Below are positions 1-8,200 of a DNA stretch of 14,306 bases, one piece after another. Under the pieces are notes generated by a model. It saw only the letters and a program-made list of their open reading frames with translations, made no database searches and was not told the origin of the DNA. A program made the position numbers and the translations under genes. The DNA is from Deltaproteobacteria bacterium (GTDB taxonomy: Bacteria; Desulfobacterota; JAENJC01): assembly GCA_016208525.1 (NCBI GenBank), contig JACQYJ010000024.1, positions 1-14,306 of the forward strand, read 5' to 3'. Numbering within the stretch: the first letter of the stretch is position 1; each line of letters opens with the position of its first letter.

Positions 1-291
1 CTTGAAGAAGACATTGAGACCGGAACAGCGCTAATGATTGGAGAGATAGGCGGGACAGCCGAAGAAGAGGCTGCCGATTTTATTAAAAGCATGTCAAAAC
101 CGGTCTTCGCATATATAGCAGGGATGAGCGCGCCAGAAGAGAGGCGCATGGGACACGCAGGGGCGATCATCTCGTCCGGGCGCGGCACAGCAGTGGAAAA
201 GATTGAAAGACTTAAGGATGCCGGGGTTACGGTAATAATGAATCCGGCAAGGATCGGAAGGACGGTGTCAGGTATGATGAGTAAGAGATAA
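1..291 (+). CDS. sucD: Succinyl-CoA ligase (ADP-forming) alpha subunit, 3' end only
   Basis: This is the last 96 residues of the CoA-binding alpha subunit of succinyl-CoA synthetase; the start lies left of the window and the reading frame is open from base 1. The enzyme interconverts succinyl-CoA and succinate with formation or use of ATP in the TCA cycle, or runs in reverse in reductive carbon metabolism. The recognisable part is RRMGHAGAIISSG, which carries the histidine that is phosphorylated in the family (codon at 154-156), followed by the GTAVEKIERLKDAGV helix and the usual C-terminal Ala/Ile segment. An ATG at 34 is internal, not the true start, because the family match continues upstream of it. 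The gene converges on the phospholipase gene; the 54-bp gap holds no clear terminator. Citryl-CoA or other acyl-CoA ligase alpha subunits share this end, so the exact substrate is less certain than the family. Confidence 0.9.
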   Translation, partial: LEEDIETGTALMIGEIGGTAEEEAADFIKSMSKPVFAYIAGMSAPEERRMGHAGAIISSGRGTAVEKIERLKDAGVTVIMNPARIGRTVSGMMSKR

Positions 292-345
292 TAAAACCTC
301 TATATTGCCTTAATCTCTCAACTGTAGCAGCTGTTCACCATAAAC

Positions 346-1260
346 CTAAGACGGAAACCTTATAGCATCTAAACCATCCTCAGCAGAGAATATCCCTTCG
401 CGGAATTTCGGCTGGATGATACTCATTATCTCGTGCTGTGTCCTGATGTCCACTGAGCTGCCTTTTTCAAGCCCCTTGAGCCTCTTCCTTATCTCCTTGG
501 CCATGTTCAGGTTCTTTCTGCCGGTAGGATCCGCCCTGAGACACAGCGCCTCATCCTTTTTCGTAAGAAGCTCAATGGTTGCATCAAGGGAGAGGGCGCG
601 GCACTCTTCCACATCCTCCATGCTCAAGGGCCACCTGGACATGGCCGATATAACCCTGACCACCCTCTTCAGATGTTCCACCCGGTTTAGGATCATCCAA
701 CTGGCAAATATCTGCCTGTTAACATTGAACGGCAGGATATTGTCCTCTAAAACCTTTTCCAGCAGGTCATCATTCCTTTTATGTTCCCCCTTGGCCAGGT
801 CCTTCAATATCTCCCATACCTCACTTCCGGCATGAGTATCAAACCTGGTCTCCCAGTAGGCGTGCCTGAGTGTCCTGGCCTGGAAGGATGCCACCAGTTG
901 TGTTGGGATATAGTAGTTATGGGCTACGATATCCTGGGCAAGATGGCTGAGGTAGCCGTATGCAAAGGCCTCCTGAGAATCGCTTTCCGCCTCAGACAGG
1001 ACCTTCATGCCGATCTTCCAGTTGTGGCAGTGGCTGGAGTAAGGAGTAAACTTCTTCCCGAAGATGATGTCCGCTCCGATGCATCCGTAGAGATAGTCCG
1101 AGGGGTATCTGGACAGGAGTCTCTGAAGGGACGGGGCCAGTAATGTGATGTTCCTTAGCACCTCTGATCCGAGGTGGATATGTGTGGCAGGCCCCCAGCC
1201 CAGGGCTTCTCCAGGGATTAAAAATAGAAGCCCCAGGGTTATGAGGGAGATGACTATCAA
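346..1260 (-). CDS. Exported zinc-dependent phospholipase C-like protein
   Basis: The 304-residue product resembles the zinc-dependent phospholipase C / S1-P1 nuclease fold (PF00882 type). Residues 1-21 form a hydrophobic signal peptide ending ALG; cleavage there would leave Trp22 as the mature N-terminus, matching the family, where the N-terminal Trp itself binds zinc. Candidate metal ligands follow in order: His27/His29, Asp64 (CIGADI), His77/His79 (SHCHNW), His106 and Asp110 (HLAQDIVAHN), His114, His133 and Glu137 (HAYWE). I chose the TTG at 1258-1260: it directly follows an in-frame TAG, keeps the whole signal peptide, and has AGGGGA about 8 bases upstream. That ribosome site touches the stop of the preceding gene 11 bp away, so the two are probably translationally coupled. 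The substrate (phospholipid or other phosphodiester) cannot be read from sequence, and many bacterial members are uncharacterised. Confidence 0.8.
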   Translation of the reverse strand: MIVISLITLGLLFLIPGEALGWGPATHIHLGSEVLRNITLLAPSLQRLLSRYPSDYLYGCIGADIIFGKKFTPYSSHCHNWKIGMKVLSEAESDSQEAFAYGYLSHLAQDIVAHNYYIPTQLVASFQARTLRHAYWETRFDTHAGSEVWEILKDLAKGEHKRNDDLLEKVLEDNILPFNVNRQIFASWMILNRVEHLKRVVRVISAMSRWPLSMEDVEECRALSLDATIELLTKKDEALCLRADPTGRKNLNMAKEIRKRLKGLEKGSSVDIRTQHEIMSIIQPKFREGIFSAEDGLDAIRFPS

Positions 1261-1271
1261 CTATGTTCCCC

Positions 1272-1826
1272 TTACTTCTTTTTTACTGAAACCTTTTTAC
1301 CCATTACAGCAGCCTTCTTTGCAGCGGCCTTTTTAGTCGCTGTCTTTCCGCCCGGCGCCTTTTTCACCTTCTCTTCTGCCTGAACCCATGTTACAACTAT
1401 TTCGTCCTTGTGGCTGTCGTGCCGGGCCACTCCATATTTAGGTTCGCCCTCTTTCAGTATATGCAGCTTCCCCTTATATGTCTTCTTGAGCTGCATCCCG
1501 ATGTTCAGGGCAAGACGCTGGTTCAGTGTATGGACAACCAGCCTCTTTTTCTCGTCAACTATATCAAATATCCTCGAAAGATAGTGGGTTTTGAGGTCTA
1601 TCTTCTCCTCGTTCCTTATGACCCTGAGGAGTTCGGCCTTATTCTGCTTCAGAACATCGCCCTGGATGTATACAGTCCCGCTATAATCCTTCACCTTTAT
1701 CCTGTGGCATCCCTCGCACAGGACGTTCTCCACCCCTTTCGCATCGTGATACGCCTCATAGAGCTTCTCGTCATAGTGCCAGTGCTTCTCAGGACATACA
1801 GCGTGACAAACCTTACATACCTTCAT
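1272..1826 (-). CDS. BCAM0308-family zinc-ribbon protein with histone H1-like tail
   Basis: The 184-residue protein has two N-terminal cysteine pairs (Cys4/Cys7, with Cys11 nearby, and Cys37/Cys40, the latter as CEGCHRIK), which look like a zinc ribbon. The following segment (GDVLKQNKAELLRVIRNEE, then LNQRLALNIGMQLKKTYKGKL) matches what I recall of the BCAM0308 family, distantly compared with the ribosome-export factor NMD3; the function is unknown. From about residue 150 it carries a tail rich in Lys and Ala (KKAAAKKAA), like histone H1 or AlgP-type repeats, which would bind nucleic acid nonspecifically. The ATG at 1824-1826 has GGAGG seven bases upstream. It lies 16 bp downstream of the MAT stop and 11 bp upstream of the phospholipase start, so it is the middle gene of an apparent operon. 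An RNA- or ribosome-linked role is inference only. Confidence 0.7.
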   Translation of the reverse strand: MKVCKVCHAVCPEKHWHYDEKLYEAYHDAKGVENVLCEGCHRIKVKDYSGTVYIQGDVLKQNKAELLRVIRNEEKIDLKTHYLSRIFDIVDEKKRLVVHTLNQRLALNIGMQLKKTYKGKLHILKEGEPKYGVARHDSHKDEIVVTWVQAEEKVKKAPGGKTATKKAAAKKAAVMGKKVSVKKK

Positions 1827-1842
1827 TCTCTACCTCCGTCAT

Positions 1843-3030
1843 TTAAAATAATTCAAACTCCCTGTTTATAACCTTTTTCCACAGAAAAGGCAACCCTTTC
1901 AATTCCATCTCAACTGCCTCTTCCGTAATCCTTTTTACTTCACCGTCATCAAGCCCCGACCTGACCTTCAGATCAACTGCCTGGGGCTCGGTTATAGGCC
2001 TTCCTATCCGGATCACGAGGTAGCAGTAAACATCTTCCACTCCATCTGCCGACGCCACCCTCTCTGCGATATTGCGGGCTACGATATTGTACAGCTTTCC
2101 CACATGGCTTATGGCGTTCTTCCCTGCCGTGGCTTCCAGGGTCATCGGTCTGTAGGGTGTAATCAGCCCCCCTACCCTGTTTCCCCTCCCTACCTGACCG
2201 TCATCTCCGCTCTCCGCGCTTGTCCCTGTGACTGTGATATAGACTGCCTCTCTTTCCGGGACGTCAGCGGTATTGACGGCCACCGACACCTTCCTGTCTG
2301 TAATGCCGCTGCAAAAAGATGTTACGAGAGATGAAACATTTTTTTTAATCTCCATATAATCTTTCAGGGAGGGGATCAGACTGGAGATAAACGCCACGGC
2401 AACAGTAAGGGTTATCTCATCCCCGATCCTCACCCCCATAACCTTTATGTCCTCGCCAGTATAAGGATGAACCACCTTGACCTCTCTGGAGTTCAGATAA
2501 ATCTCAACCTCTCTAACCAGCCTCTCGGTCTCTGAGAGCGGATAGAAGGAGACCCCGATAGATGTATCGTTGGCCAGCGGAACCTCTCCCCCCTTCTCAA
2601 AGGCTGCAACGAGGTCTATGCTCCCAGGCCTTATCCTGTGCTCTATCTCTATATCTTTATTTATATCCAGGAACCGGAACGTCTCTTTCAACCACATTCT
2701 GGTGCCCTCAACAACCATTTCACCTATAGGGACAGGCGTTCCACCTACCTCCGAAGTAGCCCTTCCAACAAGAAGGAGGTATATCGGCTTTGTAACCCTC
2801 CCCCCGCCAAAGGCGACTTCGCTGCTCCCTCCTGCCAGGATACACTTGTCAACATTATGATGAAGGACCCTCCCGAACCTTTCAAGATAATATCTCGAAA
2901 GGGTTATGGAAAGCTCCTCAGCAGCCCTGTCACAGATGGTGTCCGGGTGCCCCTTCCCCTTCCTCTCCACGATCTCAACCTGTTGGGTATGGACAGGGAC
3001 GGAGCTTAACCTTTCTATGTTGAGTTTCAC
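1843..3030 (-). CDS. mat: Archaeal-type S-adenosylmethionine synthetase
   Basis: This encodes methionine adenosyltransferase of the archaeal class (PF01941/COG1812), which makes S-adenosylmethionine from methionine and ATP. It is not the bacterial MetK class. Seen motifs include GKGHPDTICD (residues 25-34), AFGGGRVTKPIYLLLVGRAT, and the C-terminal glycine-rich run GDDGQVGRGNRVGGLI followed by PYRPMTLEATAGKN, typical of the archaeal enzyme. I chose the GTG at 3028-3030: it gives 395 residues, the usual family length of about 400, and has AGGGGA seven bases upstream. The longer ATG at 3168 would add 46 low-similarity residues and overlap the upstream gene by 23 bases. A good promoter lies just upstream. 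Archaeal-type MAT is found in scattered bacterial lineages, so its presence suggests ancient transfer; whether this genome also has metK is not visible. Confidence 0.93.
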   Translation of the reverse strand: MKLNIERLSSVPVHTQQVEIVERKGKGHPDTICDRAAEELSITLSRYYLERFGRVLHHNVDKCILAGGSSEVAFGGGRVTKPIYLLLVGRATSEVGGTPVPIGEMVVEGTRMWLKETFRFLDINKDIEIEHRIRPGSIDLVAAFEKGGEVPLANDTSIGVSFYPLSETERLVREVEIYLNSREVKVVHPYTGEDIKVMGVRIGDEITLTVAVAFISSLIPSLKDYMEIKKNVSSLVTSFCSGITDRKVSVAVNTADVPEREAVYITVTGTSAESGDDGQVGRGNRVGGLITPYRPMTLEATAGKNAISHVGKLYNIVARNIAERVASADGVEDVYCYLVIRIGRPITEPQAVDLKVRSGLDDGEVKRITEEAVEMELKGLPFLWKKVINREFELF

Positions 3031-3047
3031 TGAGTTCCCCTGAATGC

Positions 3048-3075
3048 AGTATAGCGCCGGGAAATGAGGCGGCAA
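3048..3075 (-). promoter_or_regulatory. Putative sigma70 promoter for the MAT operon
   Basis: Reading the minus strand, TTGCCG (-35, 3070-3075) and TATACT (-10, 3048-3053) are separated by 16 bases. Transcription would start about 10-15 bases upstream of the AGGGGA ribosome site of the GTG start, giving a very short leader with no room for a SAM riboswitch. The 115-bp gap after the HD-GYP gene supports a separate transcription unit. The match is by eye only. Confidence 0.4.
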
Positions 3076-3145
3076 CAAAGACGTTGCTATGGGAAATATA
3101 CCAGAGAAGCGGCAGAAGGGCAAGGGAGACGTGGCAGGAAGAGTT

Positions 3146-4453
3146 CTAAGAAGGGGTGCGATCCTCATCCGTCAGAGAATGGTAGACGCTCTCAAACTCT
3201 TTCTCCCTTTTTATAAATGCCTCAAGGACCTGTGGGTCGAAATGTTGCGGCAACGTCTTGCCATCCCCATTTGTGATGATCTCAACTGTCCGTTGATGAG
3301 GAACGGCAGGTTTATACGACCTTTTCGACCTCAGGGCATCATATACATCCGCCAGGGCCACTATCCTGCCTGAGACAGGAATCTCATACCCCTTCAACCC
3401 CTTTGGATACCCGCTTCCATCGTAATGCTCCTGGTGACATAAGGCGATCTCCCTGGCCATCTTCAATCTCGGCTCATCCCCAAGGATCATGGAGCCGTAA
3501 ACCGTGTGGTCTTTGACCATCTTTACCTCTTCATCTGTAAGGCCTCCCTGCTTCCTCAGGAGGCTGATGTGGATATGTATCTTCCCGACATCGTGCATCT
3601 GGGCAAAAAAGCCTATGTCCCGGATAAAATCCGGGGGCATCTTCATTTCCACTGCCAAAATCCTTGAGTATTCATTTACCCTGACAATATGGTTCCCTGT
3701 CTCTTCGTCATTGGCCTCCGCAGCCCTGGCGAGAGCAGTAACAAGATACTTGAAGGCCCCGTCAATCTCATCCATCTTGCCGGAAATGGTAGTAAAGACA
3801 TTATACAGGAGGAGGAAGCTCCTCAGGATGTCTGCATCATGGGGTGTGACCTCTTTCCCATAGTTAAACGCTGCCACCAGGCTGCCTGCCTTTTTAGAAT
3901 CGCATATTGTTAAGTTATTTATGACCCCTATCTGATTTTTCATCTCTTCACCGAGATAAGTATTGCACTCATCTCCTCTGCAAATACGACTACTGCACTC
4001 TGTCAAGCCAATCTCTTGATCGGGGTGTTTTTCGGCGCGTCCAAAACTACCTTCTACACTGCCGGAAACGCGCCTCATTTTAACCCTGCCATCCTCATAG
4101 CTGTATAACATCCACTCTATATAATCTCCAACTCCTCTACCGAGAAGAAGATGAGTAGGGTTGGTTGTGGCATCAACATGGATTCTTAACAGCCGTTCTA
4201 TGAGGTGCTTATTGGCTTCCCCTCCCCTAAAGGCCTCTGAGCTCAACTCTGCAAGCTTATTTTCAGCGAACATGGTGAGGTTATTGATATGCGAATATGC
4301 GGACTTGAGTTGATCATTCAGGGTCTTTTTCTTAAGGAGGGATTTTACCCTGGACTGTATCTCTATCTCGTTTACAGGTTTTGTCAGGAATTCATCTGCC
4401 CCGGATTCAAGGGCCTTTACCATATCCTCGGTCCCTTCAAGGGAGGTGACCAT
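3146..4453 (-). CDS. HD-GYP phosphodiesterase-type regulator, N-terminus disrupted
   Basis: The C-terminal half is an HD-GYP domain, the RpfG-type output that usually hydrolyses cyclic di-GMP. Seen are the HD pair in MHDVGKIHI (His287, Asp288 counted from the ATG at 4453), the motif HQEHYDGSGYP with GYP at 348-350, and ALADVYDALRSKRSYKP. Residues about 80-225 look like a GAF-type sensor segment with several cysteines (153, 158, 163, 184). The N-terminus is only the end of a response-regulator receiver: VVMVTSLEGTEDMVKALESGADEFLTKP, with the conserved Lys25. The receiver start lies upstream in a different frame (4516-4635). ATG 4453 is the first start codon in this frame after a stop and has no convincing ribosome site, so expression is doubtful. 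The HD-GYP residues look intact; the signal-receiving part does not. Confidence 0.8.
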   Translation of the reverse strand: MVTSLEGTEDMVKALESGADEFLTKPVNEIEIQSRVKSLLKKKTLNDQLKSAYSHINNLTMFAENKLAELSSEAFRGGEANKHLIERLLRIHVDATTNPTHLLLGRGVGDYIEWMLYSYEDGRVKMRRVSGSVEGSFGRAEKHPDQEIGLTECSSRICRGDECNTYLGEEMKNQIGVINNLTICDSKKAGSLVAAFNYGKEVTPHDADILRSFLLLYNVFTTISGKMDEIDGAFKYLVTALARAAEANDEETGNHIVRVNEYSRILAVEMKMPPDFIRDIGFFAQMHDVGKIHIHISLLRKQGGLTDEEVKMVKDHTVYGSMILGDEPRLKMAREIALCHQEHYDGSGYPKGLKGYEIPVSGRIVALADVYDALRSKRSYKPAVPHQRTVEIITNGDGKTLPQHFDPQVLEAFIKREKEFESVYHSLTDEDRTPS

Positions 4454-4515
4454 GACAACAGGGATGTCCCTGGTTTCCGTGTTTTCCTTTACCCTCCTGC
4501 AAACCTCGTAACCAT

Positions 4516-4635
4516 CTATCTCCGCTTTATGACCCTGTAACCCAGGGGCACAAGATAATCCTCAAGTATGGCCAGATTAAACTCCTGGTCATCTACTGCA
4601 AGGACAGTATATTGGCTCTGAGTGCTGTCTTCCAT
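4516..4635 (-). pseudogene. Orphaned N-terminal receiver fragment of the HD-GYP regulator
   Basis: Starting at the ATG at 4633-4635, 39 codons read MEDSTQSQYTVLAVDDQEFN and then LAILEDYLVPLGYRVIK before a TAG. This is the first beta-strand, the acidic pair Asp15-Asp16 and the first helix of a response-regulator receiver. The continuation EIDGYEVCRRVKENTETRDIP lies directly next to it in another frame and runs into the 3146-4453 gene. The normal stretch between these parts, about 26 residues with the phosphoacceptor Asp and the MMP turn, is absent. So the original gene spanned 3146-4635, and an internal deletion whose length is not a multiple of three broke it. An assembly error is the main alternative. 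Confidence 0.75.
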
Positions 4636-4678
4636 CAAATCGTCACCCTCTTCGGAATCTGGTATTGTCAAAACCTAA

Positions 4679-5031
4679 CCACAGAGAACACAGAGAAATA
4701 CTTTAATATCAATGAACTACAAAATATTTTACTACCTCCCCCTCTGTACCCTCAGATTATCACTCGTTTTGTCTTCTCTTTAACAACTCAATGCTTGATT
4801 CATTCGTAAAAAGTCTTTTCTGTGGTTCGACAAGCTCACCACGAACGGAATAAAGTCAATGATTTCAACCAGACCACCGTTCGCCCTGAGCTTGTCGAAG
4901 GGTGATTTGGGACTTTTTACGAGTGCATCAATGCTTAATCTTTGTTATTCTTTTCTCCGATTTCTTCCTTTCTCTTCAGGATATTGCAAAGCTTTTTGAG
5001 GACACTGAGAATTTCTCTGTGGACTCTGTGG
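4679..5031. repeat. CACAGAG-type inverted repeat element, upstream copy
   Basis: The left arm at 4679-4698 (CCACAGAG AA CACAGAGAAA) and the right arm at 5012-5031 are reverse complements at 18 of 20 positions. The interior has no credible gene and contains the smaller palindromic element at 4799-4927. The same family recurs at 9614-9799. Such arms are a frequent intergenic repeat in environmental bacterial genomes as far as I recall. It fills most of the 637-bp gap between the divergent regulator and PFOR genes. Confidence 0.65.
4799..4927. mobile_element. MITE-like palindromic element with flanking direct repeats
   Basis: The outer inverted arms are 4799-4815 and 4911-4927 (17 bp, two mismatches, sharing the core GACTTTTTACGA). 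Inside are second inverted arms, TTCGACAAGCTCA at 4826-4838 with TGAGCTTGTCGAA at 4887-4899, plus CGAACGG at 4842-4848 with CCGTTCG at 4877-4883. The outside is flanked by the direct repeat TCAATGCTTGA (4788-4798) and TCAATGCTTAA (4928-4938), 10 of 11 identical, as expected of a target-site duplication. There is no coding capacity. This fits a non-autonomous miniature element or a REP-like sequence; mobility is inferred. Confidence 0.5.
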
Positions 5032-5209
5032 TTTCATTTTTCCTTTTCAGTTTTCATGTAACTTTTGACATTACCCGGAATCTGAAACGATTTTAGTATA
5101 CATCCCCTTTTTTCGCAAGCATTTGGCATAATTGGTGTTACAGAAGTACGATCACTCCCTGCACAATCCTCTTCCTTGCTGCTGTTCTTAAAATAAGTGT
5201 TGAAATCTA

Positions 5210-5240
5210 TTGCAATTAAACCTTTTTTTGTGCATATTAT
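5210..5240 (+). promoter_or_regulatory. Possible promoter for PFOR
   Basis: TTGCAA (5210-5215) and TATTAT (5235-5240) are 19 bases apart, 33 bases ahead of the start codon, in an AT-rich stretch. The spacing is longer than ideal, so this is a weak call. The ribosome site of the gene itself is strong: AGGAAAAGGGGGGAG ends three bases before the ATG. Confidence 0.25.
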
Positions 5241-5272
5241 TAAGGTATCTTTTTTAGGAAAAGGGGGGAGAG

Positions 5273-8200
5273 ATGAGCAGAAAGATGATTACTGTTGACG
5301 GTTGTACGGCATGCGCCCACGTGGTCCATGCAACAAACGAGATTATTACTATCTATCCTATAACGCCTTCCTCGCCGATCGCCGAGATATGCGATGCCAA
5401 GTCGGCTGCTGGAAAGGTGAACATCTGGGGCTCTGTCCCAAAGGTAAGCCAGATGCAGTCAGAGGGTGGGGTGGCCGGCGCTGTCCACGGCTCCCTTACC
5501 ACCGGCGCCCTGGCGACAACTATCTCAGCCTCCCAGGGGCTTCTGCTGATCCTCCCGAACATGTACAAGATAGCGGGTGAGCTGACGCCGACGGTTTTCA
5601 GCATTACGGCCCGCTCTCTCGCATGTCAGGGGCTTTCGATATTCGGAGACCACTCTGACGTGATGTCTGCCAGGTCCACCGGGTTCGCCATGCTCTGTTC
5701 AAAGGATGTGCAGGAGGCCATGGACTTTGCTCTCATAGCCCAGGCTGCAACCCTTGAGGCAAGGATACCTTTCCTCCACTTCTTTGACGGATTCAGGACC
5801 TCCCACGAGGTGCAGAAGATAGAGGAGCTTACATTTGACGATATCCGCGCCATGATAGATGACGACCTTGTTATTGCCCACAGGATGAGGGGGCTTTCAC
5901 CAGACAGGCCTGCGATAAGGGGGACCTCCCAGAACCCTGATGTCTATTTCCAGGGGCGTGAGACGGTAAACAAATACTATGATGCAACCCCTGCCATAGT
6001 CCAGAAGGCCATGGACAGGTTTGCAAAGCTGGTCGGCAGACAGTATCGCCTTTTCGACTACTACGGCCATCCTGAGGCAGACAGGGTCATAGTTGCTATG
6101 GGTTCCTCTGAGGACACTATAAGAAAGACCATTGACGCACTGAATGCAAAGGGTGAAAAGCTCGGGCTTATCCAGGTCAGGCTTTACAGGCCGTTCTCCA
6201 TAGAGGCCTTTACTGACGCCCTTCCGACTACCGTTCAGAAGATAGCAGTCCTTGACCGCACAAAGGAACCTGGCGCCATCGGCGAACCGCTCTACCTTGA
6301 CATCAGGACTGCCCTGGGCGAGGCGATGGAAAAGGGGATTGCCAGGTTCAGGACATATCCCAAGACCGTTGGCGGCAGGTACGGTCTCGGCTCCAAGGAG
6401 TTCACTCCCGCCATGGTCAAGGGGGTCTTCGACAACCTTGCAGAGACGAAGCCGAAAAACCACTTCACCATTGGTATAAATGATGATGTCGCAGGGACCA
6501 GTCTCCCTTATGACAGTTCATTTTCCATAGACGAAAAAGGGACTTACAGGGCCATGTTCTATGGTCTCGGCGCCGACGGCACGGTTGGGGCCAACAAGAA
6601 TACCATCAAGATCATAGGCGGAGAGACAGACAACTATGCCCAGGGCTATTTCGTCTATGACTCCAAGAAGTCCGGCGCCATGACCACCTCTCACCTGCGT
6701 TTCGGAAAGGAGAAGGTGAACGACCCCTACCTCCTTACAACGGCCAACTTTGTGGCATGCCACAACCCATCGTTCCTTGAGAAGTACGACATGCTCGAAA
6801 ACGCAGAGGAAGGGGGCACCTTCCTCCTGACATCATCGCACAAGAAAGAAGAGGTCTGGGACACACTCCCTGCTGAGGTTCAGCAACATCTGATCTCCAG
6901 GAAGATGAAGTTCTATATAATAGACGCCATAGCCCTTGCTGAAGAGATCGGTCTCGGCTCAAGGATCAACATGATAATGCAGACGGCGTTCTTCATAATA
7001 TCCGGCATCCTCCCTAAGGATGAGGCTGTAAAAGCAATCAAGAAGGAGATAGACAAAACTTATGGGAAGAAGGGAACAAAGGTTGTAGAGATGAACTATG
7101 CGGCAGTTGATACTGCTCTTAAGAACATAGTCGAGGTTCCGGTTCCGGCTAAGGTCGCCGCTACAAAGATGATGAAACCGGCTGTCCCTGACCATGCCCC
7201 CGATTTTGTTAAGCACGTAACCGCAAGGATGATAGAGGGGAGGGGTGATACCCTCCCTGTCTCCGCCATTCCGGCAGACGGAACCTGGCCCGTGGGAACA
7301 ACCCAGTACGAGAAGCGCAACGTCGCCGTCCATATCCCGATATGGGAGCCGGATATCTGCATCCAGTGCGGCCAGTGTTCCTTTGTATGTCCGCACGCAA
7401 CCATCAGGATCAAGGCATACGATGCTGAGTATCTGAAGAATGCCCCCGCAGGTTTCAAGTCTGTTGATGCAACAGGCTCGGCGCTGAAGGGGATGAAGTT
7501 TACGGTCCAGGTTGCGCCTGAGGACTGCACCGGCTGCGCCGCTTGCGTTGTCACCTGCCCCGCAATGAAGAAGGATGAACAGGGGAACAAGCTCCCTGAC
7601 TTCAAGGCCATAAACATGAAAATACAGGAGCCGCTGAGGGATGCAGAGGCGGAGAACTACAATTACTTCCTCAGTATCCCCGATACAGACCCTTCAAAGT
7701 TCAATGCCGGGACTGTTAAAGGGAGCCAGTTTATAAAACCCCTCTTTGAATATCACAGCGCATGTCCCGGCTGCGGCGAGACTCCATACATAACGCTTCT
7801 TACCAGGCTCTTCGGGGACCGCCTTCTTATCGGAAACGCCACGGGATGTTCATCCATATATGGCGGGAACCTCCCGACTACGCCATACACCTCAAGGCCT
7901 GATGGGAAGGGTCCTGCATGGTCAAACTCTCTCTTTGAGGATAACGCCGAGTTTGCCCTTGGGATGAGACAGAGCATGGACAAGTTTCATGCCCAGGCCA
8001 TAGAGTTGATTGACAAACTTTCTGCAAATCCTGCCTACAGCGATTATGTAGGGCTCTTCAACTCCATAAAGAGTGCGGACCAGACAACCCAGTCAGGGAT
8101 CGAGGAGACAAGGAGGCTTGTAGAACAGCTTAAGGAAAGGCTGAAAAAAGATAATTCCCCTGATGCCAAGAGCCTCCTGTCCCAGGCGGATTATCTGATA

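Noticed and set aside
292..345. Terminator between the convergent sucD and phospholipase genes
   Set aside because: No GC-rich stem with a T tract could be found on either strand.
416..1143. Plus-strand open frames opposite the phospholipase gene
   Set aside because: They lie opposite a gene with a signal peptide and ordered metal ligands; the translations look random.
3031..3145. SAM riboswitch in front of MAT
   Set aside because: The gap is only 115 bp, the likely promoter leaves a leader of about 25 bases, and no multi-helix fold with a terminator was seen.
3031..3168. Longer MAT start at ATG 3168 giving 441 residues
   Set aside because: The extra 46 residues do not resemble the family, overlap the HD-GYP gene, and would leave the good GTG with its own AGGGGA site unexplained.
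5897..7617. Long minus-strand open frames inside PFOR
   Set aside because: They are antisense shadows of a well-conserved gene with no family resemblance or ribosome sites.
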